The position numbers were made by a program, and so were the translations under genes. DNA of 64,000 bases from positions 1 to 64,000 of the forward strand of contig NZ_NFID01000004.1 of NCBI RefSeq assembly GCF_002161595.1, written 5' to 3'. Numbering within the stretch: position 1 is the stretch's first letter; the number at the start of each line of letters is the position of its first letter. This DNA comes from Gemmiger sp. An50 (GTDB lineage: Bacteria > Bacillota > Clostridia > Oscillospirales > Ruminococcaceae). Shown piece by piece: positions 55,327-62,871 of the stretch. The notes beneath the pieces were generated by a model. That model was not told where the DNA came from. It did no database searches and saw only the letters and a program-made list of their open reading frames with translations.

Positions 55327-56589
55327 TCAGTTTTCCAGCAGGTACGGCAGATAAATGTGCAAATCGCTGCTCTTCACAAAGCCCTCGAAGTAGACTCCGT
55401 TTTCCCGGTAGTCCTCCACCGAAACGCTGCCCCGGCTGCGCATGGCCTCGGCCAGACCCAGCTTGTCGTAGGGGAGCACCAGCTTCACCGCCCGCACCCG
55501 GTCCGAGAGGGCGGCGTCCAGCGCGGCCAGCAGGTCGTCCAGGCCCTGGCCGGTCTTGGCGCTGGTCAGAATCACCGCCGGGTCAAAGGGAGTGGCCCCG
55601 GCCTTGTCGCACTTGTTGTATACGGTCAGCTGAGGAATTCCCTCGCAGCCCAGCTCCGCCAGTACCTGATCGGTGACGGTCAGCTGCTCCTCCCGCTCCT
55701 CGTCGGCGGCGTCCGCCACCTTCACGATCACGTCGGAATAGGCGGCCTCCTCCAGGGTGCTCTTGAAGGCCTCCACCAGCTTGTGGGGCAGACGGCTCAC
55801 AAAGCCTACGGTGTCCACCGCGATCACGTTCAGTCCGCTGGGCAGGGTCAGCTTGCGGGCGGTGGGGTCCAGGGTGGCGAACAGCATGTCCGCCTCCATT
55901 ACCTCGGCCCCGCACAGGGCGTTCAAAAGGCTGGACTTGCCCACATTGGTGTAGCCCACCAGGCTGATCACCGGGGTACCGGCCTTCTGGCGGGCCCGGC
56001 GGTTCTCACCGCGGCGCTTTTCCAGCTCGGTGAGCTTCTGCTCCAGCGCCTCGATGCGCCGGTGGATGTGCCGCCGGTCGTATTCCAGCTTGCTTTCGCC
56101 CGCGCCGCGCCGGGCACCGCCGCCGCCACCGCCGCCGCCGCCCTGGCGGGAAAGGCTCTCGCCCAGGCCCTGCAGCCGGGGCAGCCGGTAGCGCAGCATG
56201 GCCAGTTCGGTCTGCACCTTACCCTCGTTGGTCACAGCCCGGCTGCGGAAGATCTCCAGAATCAGCATGGTGCGGTCCAGCACCTCCACGTCCAGTAGTT
56301 CGGACAGGTTGCGGATCTGGCTGCCGGAAAGCTCGCCGTCAAAGATGGCCGCCTCGGCCCCCAGATTCTGGCAGTAGAGCTTGGCCTCCTCCAGCTTGCC
56401 CTCGCCCAGCAGGGTGCCCGCCTCGGGGGCGGCGCGCCGCTGCACGATCTGGGCCACCGCCTCCATGCCATTGGCCTCGCACAAAGCGCTCAGCTCGTCC
56501 ATGCTGCGGTCTGCGTCGAACTGGCCCAGGTCCAGCCCCAGCAGGACCACCTTCACGGGCTCCTTGTCTTGGATCATCAATTCACTCAT
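55327..56589 (-). CDS. hflX: GTPase HflX
   Basis: HflX splits stalled ribosomes under stress. The 420-residue protein has the HflX N-terminal domain (ELSGSQIRNLSELLDVEVLDRTMLILEIF, RLQGLGESLSRQGGG) and a GTPase domain with VGYTNVGKSSLLN, DTVGFVSRLPH, NKCDKA and SAKTGQG. A run of nine Gly (about residues 148-156) replaces the usual short Gly loop. The gene follows the GNAT gene by 19 bases and shares its promoter. The ATG at 56589 follows AAGGAGC. Confidence 0.96.
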   Translation of the reverse strand: MSELMIQDKEPVKVVLLGLDLGQFDADRSMDELSALCEANGMEAVAQIVQRRAAPEAGTLLGEGKLEEAKLYCQNLGAEAAIFDGELSGSQIRNLSELLDVEVLDRTMLILEIFRSRAVTNEGKVQTELAMLRYRLPRLQGLGESLSRQGGGGGGGGGARRGAGESKLEYDRRHIHRRIEALEQKLTELEKRRGENRRARQKAGTPVISLVGYTNVGKSSLLNALCGAEVMEADMLFATLDPTARKLTLPSGLNVIAVDTVGFVSRLPHKLVEAFKSTLEEAAYSDVIVKVADAADEEREEQLTVTDQVLAELGCEGIPQLTVYNKCDKAGATPFDPAVILTSAKTGQGLDDLLAALDAALSDRVRAVKLVLPYDKLGLAEAMRSRGSVSVEDYRENGVYFEGFVKSSDLHIYLPYLLEN

Positions 56590-56608
56590 ATAAGCTCCTT
56601 TTATCGCA

Positions 56609-57193
56609 TCAAAGATTCGTGTTTCGGTTCACATAGCACCGGCAGGCCACCGGGGTGCCGTCAAATTTGGTGTAGAGGCTGTCGTGGTCCCAGATCCATC
56701 CGGCCTTTTCCATCACCCGGCCGCTGGCGGGGTTTTCGGTAGCATGGCAGCAGGCCAGCCAGGACCCGCCCACCTCCTTGAACCAGAAATCCCGCACGGC
56801 GCACAGGGCCTCGGTGGCGTAGCCCTTGCCCCAGAAGGCGCGGCCATAGCAGTAGCCCGCCTCCCACACACCGGCGGAATGGTCCAGGCCGGGAGCATGC
56901 CAGCAGGCGGGGTCCTGTTCCTCGCCCTCCATCACGCTGATGCTGCCGAAGGGTGCATCCGACCCACGCAGGCAGACGGCCCACTGGTAGTAGTCCGGAT
57001 TTTGGTAAAGGGCCTCCCAGGCGGCCAGCAGCTGGGCGCTCTCCAGCCAGTCCTTGTGAGGGTCCCAGCGCAAAAAGCGGGTCACCTCCGGGTCGCTGGC
57101 CCAGTTTTCAAACATGGGAATTGCGTCGGCGGCGGTAAATGGCCGCAGAATCAGCCGCTCGGTCTCCAAGATCGGTGTGCCCAGATGGCGCAT
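56609..57193 (-). CDS. GNAT family N-acetyltransferase (RimJ/RimL type)
   Basis: The 194-residue protein has the GNAT fold of the RimL-like group: TERLILRPFTAADA at the start, VWEAGYCYGRAFWGKGYATEAL as acetyl-CoA loop, and ATENPASGRVMEKAGW near the end. Possible targets are ribosomal protein N-termini or small amines. The ATG at 57193 follows GAGGGG. First gene of an operon with hflX. Confidence 0.92.
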   Translation of the reverse strand: MRHLGTPILETERLILRPFTAADAIPMFENWASDPEVTRFLRWDPHKDWLESAQLLAAWEALYQNPDYYQWAVCLRGSDAPFGSISVMEGEEQDPACWHAPGLDHSAGVWEAGYCYGRAFWGKGYATEALCAVRDFWFKEVGGSWLACCHATENPASGRVMEKAGWIWDHDSLYTKFDGTPVACRCYVNRNTNL

Positions 57194-57238
57194 GGAAATC
57201 CCCTCCTCATAGCCCCTTTTGCCGGGGAAAGTGCTTTT

Positions 57239-57267
57239 ATTATAGGTGCAAGCGGGCAGTGTGTCAA
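57239..57267 (-). promoter_or_regulatory. Promoter of the GNAT-hflX operon
   Basis: Minus-strand TTGACA (57267-57262), 17 bases, TATAAT (57244-57239). Confidence 0.92.
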
Positions 57268-57303
57268 TTTTTTTGAAAAAAGATGAAGAACCGGCAGATT
57301 CAG

Positions 57304-57420
57304 GCTCGTTGTATGAGCAAAGGGAAACCTACTGAGTCGATAGGAAGTACCGGGACCATGCATACCGCCCGCCCGGGGAAGGGAAAGTACCGCCCGCAGA
57401 GGGCCGCGGCGAAAGGAGTC
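57304..57420 (+). other. Structured leader of the YiiX-like gene, class unknown
   Basis: The region holds GCTC-GTTGTAT-GAGC, CCTA-(9)-TAGG preceded by GCAAAGGGAAACC, and a direct repeat TACCGCCCGC (57363 and 57389). It has some look of a riboswitch but fits none I can name. No gene lies in 57268-57426. Confidence 0.35.
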
Positions 57421-57426
57421 AGAATC

Positions 57427-57978
57427 ATGCCGAATGTTTACTTATTGTTATCCCGCACCGATACCCTGTTTGCCCGGGCCATGCACGGCCTGACCGGCAA
57501 CCGCTATACCCACGTGAGCCTGGCGCTGGACCGGGACCTGGAGCAGATGTACAGCTTTGCCCGCCGCTACGAGATCGCGCCTTTGCCCGCCGGATTCATC
57601 CGGGAGAATCTGTACGACGGAGTCTACGGCCGCAGCGGCACGGCGGACAGCCTGGTGCTGGAGCTGCCGGTGAGCCAGAAGGCCTACGGCCGCATCGCCC
57701 GCCGGCTGGAAAAGATGGAGCGCCGCCAATTGGATTACGGCTACGACGTGCTGGGTCTGGCGCTGGCCTGGCTGGGTATCGCCCACCAGCGGCGGAACAA
57801 ATTCGTGTGCAGCCAGTTTGTGGCGCAGACTTTGCAGGATGCCGGGGCGCTGGAGCTGCCGGACCATCCCAGCCTGGTGCGCCCGGAGGATTTTGCCTAT
57901 CTGGAGCCGCTGCGGGTGGTGTATCAGGGGCCGCTGGCCTGGGCGGGCCGTGTGGGCCGCCGGGCGATGGCCGCCTGA
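57427..57978 (+). CDS. YiiX/YebB-like (permuted NlpC/P60) cysteine hydrolase
   Basis: The 183-residue protein has the circularly permuted papain-like order: His in YTHVSLALD (about residue 29) before the nucleophile Cys in FVCSQFVAQTL (about 127). SYS-type signals are absent, so it is probably cytosolic or lacks a classic signal. Relatives hydrolyse amide bonds in lipids or peptidoglycan fragments. The ATG follows AAAGGAGT. Confidence 0.78.
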   Translation: MPNVYLLLSRTDTLFARAMHGLTGNRYTHVSLALDRDLEQMYSFARRYEIAPLPAGFIRENLYDGVYGRSGTADSLVLELPVSQKAYGRIARRLEKMERRQLDYGYDVLGLALAWLGIAHQRRNKFVCSQFVAQTLQDAGALELPDHPSLVRPEDFAYLEPLRVVYQGPLAWAGRVGRRAMAA

Positions 57979-58006
57979 CCGGTTACAGAATCAAACAGAA
58001 ATAAAA

Positions 58007-58047
58007 GCAGCCCGCCATGGTGCAAAGCCATGGCGGGCTGCGTTTTT
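58007..58047. terminator. Bidirectional terminator
   Basis: GCAGCCCGCCATGG (58007-58020) pairs with its complement (58028-58041), with T5 on the right and an A-rich left side. Shared with the convergent lipoprotein operon. Confidence 0.92.
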
Positions 58048-58059
58048 CATGTGGGCAGC

Positions 58060-58836
58060 TCAGATCAGGAATGCGCCGTCCAGCGCAAGGAAGGTGAGCT
58101 GGGCGGTTTCCTCCGAAACCCCGTAGTCGGCCCGGTAATTGCCGGAAGCGGTGGAGATCAGTACCGGGGCAAGGTTGTTGGAGGACTCTTCGGCAGGCTG
58201 CACGGATTCCACCACAGGCAGGCCCATCTCATCAAAAAGGTCGGGCACAATCGCCTGAAACTGCTCCAGTGAGCCGGAGGAATCGGAGGAATGGAGCCCG
58301 CTGTTCATGGGCGGAGCCACCCTCAGCGAGAGCAGCTGGCCGTTGATGGCGTCCAGCAGGGCGATGAAATGGAAGCTGCCCTCGTCGGTGCCGTCCGGGG
58401 CCTGCCAGCAGTCCACGCTCCAGATGGTGCGCTCGCCGTTCTGGTAGTCGGTGCGGCGGAAGGCATAGGTAGTGAACTGGTATTCCCCCAGCGGGATGCC
58501 GCTGGCGGTTTCCATCCAGCGGGCGGCGGTGTTTACCGCCTGCTGCACGTCCATACAGGCATCGTCCGGCTGAATATAGATTTTGTAGTAATCCGGCATA
58601 CCCTCCAGCCCGTTGTTGAGCTGGACCGGGTCGGGATGTTCAGCCACAAATTCCTCGGTGTAATCGTGGTAGGCGTAGTCGCAGGCGTCCAGCGCGGCGC
58701 TTACCGGGTCCGGCGCGGAGCTGGAAGAGACACTCACCGGGTCGCTCACCGCCACCGGGGTCTGGCCGGGGGCGGAGCAGGCGGAAAGGAGCAGCACGGC
58801 GCAGAGGGCAGTGGTAAAAACAGAACGGCGTTTCAT
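58060..58836 (-). CDS. Lipoprotein, third of three tandem paralogues
   Basis: The 258-residue lipoprotein has lipobox LLSAC and directly after it the SAPGQTPVAVSDPVS segment shared by all three neighbours. The remaining domain is acidic and Tyr-rich with no known family; it lacks the GGQxRVDAL ending of the other two. The ATG at 58836 follows GAGGAGG. It is the last gene of the regulator-kinase-lipoprotein operon, 13 bases behind the second paralogue. Confidence 0.82.
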   Translation of the reverse strand: MKRRSVFTTALCAVLLLSACSAPGQTPVAVSDPVSVSSSSAPDPVSAALDACDYAYHDYTEEFVAEHPDPVQLNNGLEGMPDYYKIYIQPDDACMDVQQAVNTAARWMETASGIPLGEYQFTTYAFRRTDYQNGERTIWSVDCWQAPDGTDEGSFHFIALLDAINGQLLSLRVAPPMNSGLHSSDSSGSLEQFQAIVPDLFDEMGLPVVESVQPAEESSNNLAPVLISTASGNYRADYGVSEETAQLTFLALDGAFLI

Positions 58837-58849
58837 GATGAATCCCTCC

Positions 58850-59623
58850 TCAGCGGTCGATGGCATCTTTTTCGTGCAGGGCGTCCACCCGCGCCTGCCC
58901 ACCGGTGGCAGTCACATTCTCAAAGTAGGTGAGGGTGTTGCCGGTGGAAAACTGGAACAGGGCGGTGTCGCCGTTTTCCAGAACCGCCCAGAGCCAGTCC
59001 TGATGGGCGCTGCCCTCATCCGTAAACTCGGTGCTTTGGATCTGGCCCAGGCCCGCGGCGGTGCAAAAGTCCTGGGCCAGCTGAGGCCAGGAGTCCTTTT
59101 GAGGCTGCTCCGGGTCGGTGCAGCCATCTGCCGGGGAAAGGAAATAGCTAAACAGATCGCCTGTCACCGAATCCATTTGCAGGAATACCGATGCGGCACG
59201 TTGAAAGAGCGGGTTTTCCTGATTGCTGGGAATGGGCACGCTGGCCTCCACCACAGACTGGGTCCGGGAAAGGTTCGGGTCCTCCATGTAACACAGCGCA
59301 ATCAGCTGGGAGGAAAGGTCCATCCCCAGGGCAGACTGGCACAGCTCACCTGCCTTTTTGGCAATGTCCTGGGTGGGCAGAAATTCCGGCCGGGGCAGAG
59401 TAGGGACAGGCTGCCCCTCGGCGGGGTCGTAGGTTTTGTATTCCTCGATTTTTTCCGCAGTGCGGTCGATAAAACGGAAGTCATAATCCTCCACGATCTG
59501 CCCGGTGGCGGCAGCAGAGCTCACCGGATCGCTCACCGCCACCGGAGTTTTGCCGGGGGCGGAGCAGGCGGTGAAGAGCAGCACGGCGCAGAGAGCGGCG
59601 GTCAGATATTGGTAAAATTTCAT
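58850..59623 (-). CDS. Lipoprotein, second of three tandem paralogues
   Basis: The 257-residue lipoprotein has lipobox LFTAC and SAPGKTPVAVSDPVS. Its C-terminal TYFENVTATGGQARVDALHEKD matches the TFENATAMGGQGRVDALLKNE end of the first paralogue. The start overlaps the first paralogue's stop (ATGA). No known domain; outer-face exposure is expected. The signal-peptide DNA is nearly identical to that of the third copy. Confidence 0.82.
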   Translation of the reverse strand: MKFYQYLTAALCAVLLFTACSAPGKTPVAVSDPVSSAAATGQIVEDYDFRFIDRTAEKIEEYKTYDPAEGQPVPTLPRPEFLPTQDIAKKAGELCQSALGMDLSSQLIALCYMEDPNLSRTQSVVEASVPIPSNQENPLFQRAASVFLQMDSVTGDLFSYFLSPADGCTDPEQPQKDSWPQLAQDFCTAAGLGQIQSTEFTDEGSAHQDWLWAVLENGDTALFQFSTGNTLTYFENVTATGGQARVDALHEKDAIDR

Positions 59624-60444
59624 TGCATCATCCCTCCATCATCCACGATTTCATTCTTCAGCAGCGCATCCACGCGGCCCTGGCCACCCATTGCGGTGGC
59701 GTTCTCAAACGTCAGCACGGGCTGATCCAGATGGAACACCACCCGGTCGCCGTTGTCCAGCGTGGCCCAGAGGGACTGGGTGAAAGAGTCAGCGGCGGAA
59801 TATTGGCAGTCGCTCAGCTCGCCAAGTCCCGCAGCGGCACACAGCGCCTTTGCCCGTTCCAGATAAACGGTTTCACGGGTATCGTCGGTCACCGGCTGCT
59901 GCGGAGTAAACGAGCCGGAGTAGGAAAGCAGCCGGCCGGTCGTTGCGTCCAGCTGGGCGCTGACGGTCAGGGTCGGGTTGCCATTGGCGTAGTCCGTCAG
60001 GGTTTTCGGCTCCTGCGTTTCATCACAGCCGGGCAGATATGCCGTCACATCCACCAGGTCGTTGGTCACATCGAACCAGGTCTGCCGGTGAAAGACCAGC
60101 TCAAACTGCTGCTGAGAGAAATCAAGCCCGGTATCCTTTTCAAAAATTGCGGCGGCAAGGTTTGTAAGCTCCTGTTCGCTGAGAAAATTTTCCTCCCGGG
60201 GAGCGGGCAAAAATTGGTCGATGGGGTCTGTGCTGGGACTCAGCTCGAAGAGTTCCTGGGTAACATCCTGATAGCTGTAATCATAATGATTCACCAGCTG
60301 GTCCACCGGGTCGGCAGTGGTGTTGGCGGCGGCGCTCACCGGGTCGTTGACTGCCACCGGGGTTTTGCCGGGGGCGGAGCAGGCGGAAAAGCCGGTCAGG
60401 GCCAAAGTGGCCGCCAGGCTGAATGCAAGGGTACGGCGGTTCAT
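59620..60444 (-). CDS. Lipoprotein, first of three tandem paralogues
   Basis: The 274-residue lipoprotein has lipobox FSAC and SAPGKTPVAVNDPVS. The mature part has two halves: an Asp/Gln-rich region with DYSYQDVTQELFEL and a C-terminal region with LWAT-LDNGDRVVFHL, similar in order to the second copy (LWAVLENGDTALFQF). The ATG follows AAGGAGG. It lies 113 bases behind the histidine kinase; that gap has a GCCGGGG/CCCCGGC hairpin without T-run. Confidence 0.82.
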   Translation of the reverse strand: MNRRTLAFSLAATLALTGFSACSAPGKTPVAVNDPVSAAANTTADPVDQLVNHYDYSYQDVTQELFELSPSTDPIDQFLPAPREENFLSEQELTNLAAAIFEKDTGLDFSQQQFELVFHRQTWFDVTNDLVDVTAYLPGCDETQEPKTLTDYANGNPTLTVSAQLDATTGRLLSYSGSFTPQQPVTDDTRETVYLERAKALCAAAGLGELSDCQYSAADSFTQSLWATLDNGDRVVFHLDQPVLTFENATAMGGQGRVDALLKNEIVDDGGMMQ

Positions 60445-60557
60445 TCTAATATCCTCCTTGGCAGGGCCGGGGAGAAGGCCCCGGCGTATTTTCTGGCTTT
60501 AGTCTACTTCTCGCCTGTTGCCGCAAAGAGCGCGGAGTGTTGCGGAGCGGTAAAAAC

Positions 60558-61973
60558 TTATTGCAAAGTTGTAAAAGTCACCGTGGCCCGGGTGCCCCGG
60601 CCCGGCTGGCTCTCGAATTCCAGCTGTGCGCCGTGGCGGCGGGCGATGGCGAAGCAGAGCGAAAGACCCAGCCCGGCCCCGCCCTCGGCCCGGCTGCGGG
60701 CCTTGTCCGCCCGGTAGAAGGGTTCGCCCAGATGGGCCAGCGTCTCCCGGTCCATGCCCCGGCCGTCGTCGGTCACCACGAACAGCACCCGGCCCGGCGC
60801 ACGGTGAGCCAGCAGCCGCACCCGGCCCCCGGCGGCGCAGGCCTTCACCCCATTGTCGCACAGGTTCACCAGCAGGCTTTCCAGCAGAACCTCGTCGGCC
60901 GAAAGCTCCACCGGTCCGTCGGGGGGCGGCACCGCAAAGTCCACCTGGCGGGCCCGGGCCTTGGGGCCGATGGTCCGCGCCACCCGGTGCAGCAGCTGGG
61001 CTGCATCCACCGGAACCAGCTCCAGCGGCTCGCTGCGCAGCACGCTCAGCTTCAAAAGCTGTTGGCTCAGCGCCAGCACCCGGCGGCTCTCGAACAGGAT
61101 GGTATCGGTGGCCTCCATCAGCTCTTCCGGATCCATCTGGGCCCGCTGCATGGTTTCGGCCCAGCCGCCGATGGCGGTGAGCGGGGTGCGCATCTCGTGG
61201 GCCAGGTTGTCGATCAGCTGCTGCTTCTGGCTGGCGGCGGTCTCCAGCTCGTCGATCTTGTGCTGCACCTGGCCCGCCATCTGGTTCATGGCCCGGCCCA
61301 GCTCACCTACCTCGTCCTGCCGCTTATCCGGCGCACGGGCGGCAAGGTCGCCCGCCGCAATGGCCCGGGCGGTGCCGGTCACCTGGGCAAGCGGCCGGTA
61401 CATCCGGGCAAGCACCAGATACAAAGCGATGGCAAACACGCCGCTCACCACTCCGCCGATGATGAGAAACAGCAGCCGGATGCGGGCCCACTCCTGATAA
61501 AACCCCTCCATGGGGAAGGCGCAGGTGACGATGGTATCCGGCGAAACGGTGGACAGCCGGGAGGAGACGAACAGCTGCCGCCCCTCCTCAGTGGGCAGCA
61601 CCAGATAGACCCGCTGGCCCTCGGGAACCTCCGGCCGGGTGCGTTCGCCCTCCACGGCGGGTAGGGTGGAATAGGCCACAGTGCCGTTTTCCGCCACTTC
61701 CAGCGGGATGCCGCCGCCCGCGTACTGAGTGGCGTAGTATTCATACAGATTGGGCAGCGCCGCCGGGCGGGAGGCCGCCACGGCCTGGGCGTCCTGCACA
61801 AGGCTCTGCATCAGGTATTGCTGCTGGGCCAGGGCCTCGTTTACGGTGGAGGAAAAATTTTGCCGCTGGCCCAGGCTGAACACCGCCCCGATGCTGCCCG
61901 CAAGGCAGCAGAGAAACAGCGCCAACGTGGCCAGATAGGTTTTCTGCCAGTATTTCAGGGTGATCTTTTTCAT
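60558..61973 (-). CDS. Sensor histidine kinase with extracytoplasmic sensor domain
   Basis: The 471-residue kinase has two membrane segments (about 13-35 and 168-190) around an outer domain of about 130 residues, a HAMP domain (RMYRPLAQVTGTARAIAAGDLAAR), the H-box NLAHEMRTPLTAIGGWAE, the N-box NLCDNGVKA, DDGRGM and GAGLGLSL. The start at 61973 follows AAAGGGG; a longer frame overlaps the regulator gene. Coupled to the regulator (13 bases) and followed by three lipoproteins, which may be its output or part of its signal. Confidence 0.93.
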   Translation of the reverse strand: MKKITLKYWQKTYLATLALFLCCLAGSIGAVFSLGQRQNFSSTVNEALAQQQYLMQSLVQDAQAVAASRPAALPNLYEYYATQYAGGGIPLEVAENGTVAYSTLPAVEGERTRPEVPEGQRVYLVLPTEEGRQLFVSSRLSTVSPDTIVTCAFPMEGFYQEWARIRLLFLIIGGVVSGVFAIALYLVLARMYRPLAQVTGTARAIAAGDLAARAPDKRQDEVGELGRAMNQMAGQVQHKIDELETAASQKQQLIDNLAHEMRTPLTAIGGWAETMQRAQMDPEELMEATDTILFESRRVLALSQQLLKLSVLRSEPLELVPVDAAQLLHRVARTIGPKARARQVDFAVPPPDGPVELSADEVLLESLLVNLCDNGVKACAAGGRVRLLAHRAPGRVLFVVTDDGRGMDRETLAHLGEPFYRADKARSRAEGGAGLGLSLCFAIARRHGAQLEFESQPGRGTRATVTFTTLQ

Positions 61974-61986
61974 GAAAAAGCCCCTT

Positions 61987-62640
61987 TCAGCGGGTGCTGA
62001 GCCGGTAGCCCAGCTTGTAAACGGTCTGGATGCGGTTTTCCAGCTCCAGCTTTTTGCGCAGCCGCTGGATGTGGGCGTCCACCGTGCGGCTCTCGCCCTC
62101 ATAGTCGTAGCCCCAGGCCAGGTTCAGCAGCTTTTCCCGGCTGAGGGCCAGATTCCGGTTGGTGATGAGCACCTCCAGCAGGCTGTATTCCTGGGGTGTG
62201 AGGGGAACTTCTTCCTCCCGCAGAAAGACCCGGTGGGCGTCCAGGTCCACCCGCAGCTCGTCCAGCGTGAAGGTGCGGGCGGATTTGCCGCCCCGCCGCA
62301 GCACGATCTCCACCCGGGCCAGCAGCTCCAGCACCTCGAAGGGCTTCACGATGTAGTCCTCCGCGCCAAGGCCCAGCCCCTGCAGCTTGTCCGACAGACT
62401 GGTCTTGGCGGTCACGAAGATCACCGGCAGCCCGGCGGGCAGCTTGGCCTTCACGGCAAAGCCGTCCAGCCCGGGGAGCATCACGTCCAGCAGCACCAGA
62501 TCAAAGGCCTGGCTTTGGGCCAGCTCCAGCGCCTCGGGGCCGGTGAAGGCCTGGGCGCAGCTGTGGCCCACCAGCTTTAAAATAGAGCGGATCAGATTGT
62601 TGATGGCGGTTTCGTCTTCGGCGATGAGAATGTGTGCCAT
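61987..62640 (-). CDS. OmpR/PhoB-type response regulator
   Basis: The 217-residue protein has a receiver domain (HILIAEDETAINNLIRS, phospho-acceptor Asp in LVLLDVMLPG, Lys in DYIVKPFEV) and a winged helix (VPLTPQEYSLLEVLITN to RIQTVYKLGYRLS). The ATG at 62640 follows AAAGGAAG. Direct repeats of 11-bp period overlap its promoter, which fits autoregulation by this family. Confidence 0.94.
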   Translation of the reverse strand: MAHILIAEDETAINNLIRSILKLVGHSCAQAFTGPEALELAQSQAFDLVLLDVMLPGLDGFAVKAKLPAGLPVIFVTAKTSLSDKLQGLGLGAEDYIVKPFEVLELLARVEIVLRRGGKSARTFTLDELRVDLDAHRVFLREEEVPLTPQEYSLLEVLITNRNLALSREKLLNLAWGYDYEGESRTVDAHIQRLRKKLELENRIQTVYKLGYRLSTR

Positions 62641-62694
62641 GGAGCGGGTCTTCCTTTCTGCGCACGGCTGAGAGCGTGGATATTCTGCCTTTAT

Positions 62695-62724
62695 ATTATA
62701 AAGAACTTGTTGCGAACTTGTCAT
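62695..62724 (-). promoter_or_regulatory. Promoter of the two-component/lipoprotein operon with OmpR-type direct repeats
   Basis: Minus-strand ATGACA (62724-62719), 18 bases, TATAAT (62700-62695). The direct repeat GAACTTG at 62703-62709 and 62714-62720 (11-bp period) lies in the spacer and touches the -35. Confidence 0.75.
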
Positions 62725-62769
62725 GGCTTTGGTCAAATTACCGAATTTGCGCCAAACAAATAACGATGG

Positions 62770-62798
62770 TCGACACGGCGGTGCAATCGTGCTATACT
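62770..62798 (+). promoter_or_regulatory. Promoter of the MATE transporter gene
   Basis: TCGACA (62770-62775), 17 bases, TATACT (62793-62798). Confidence 0.8.
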
Positions 62799-62871
62799 GT
62801 TCTGGTTTTCAAGAGTTTTTATGAGGGCCGATGCCCCCGGGAGTGAATTTTAGAAAAGAGGTTTTTGTGAT

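Noticed and set aside
57310-57360. c-di-GMP (GEMM-I) riboswitch
   Set aside because: GCAAAGGGAAACC is similar, but the second conserved block (ACGCAAAGCC) is absent.
59620-60444. Known domain in the tandem lipoproteins, such as a sensor accessory or copper-binding family
   Set aside because: No motif beyond the signal peptide and the shared post-lipobox segment can be recognised by eye.
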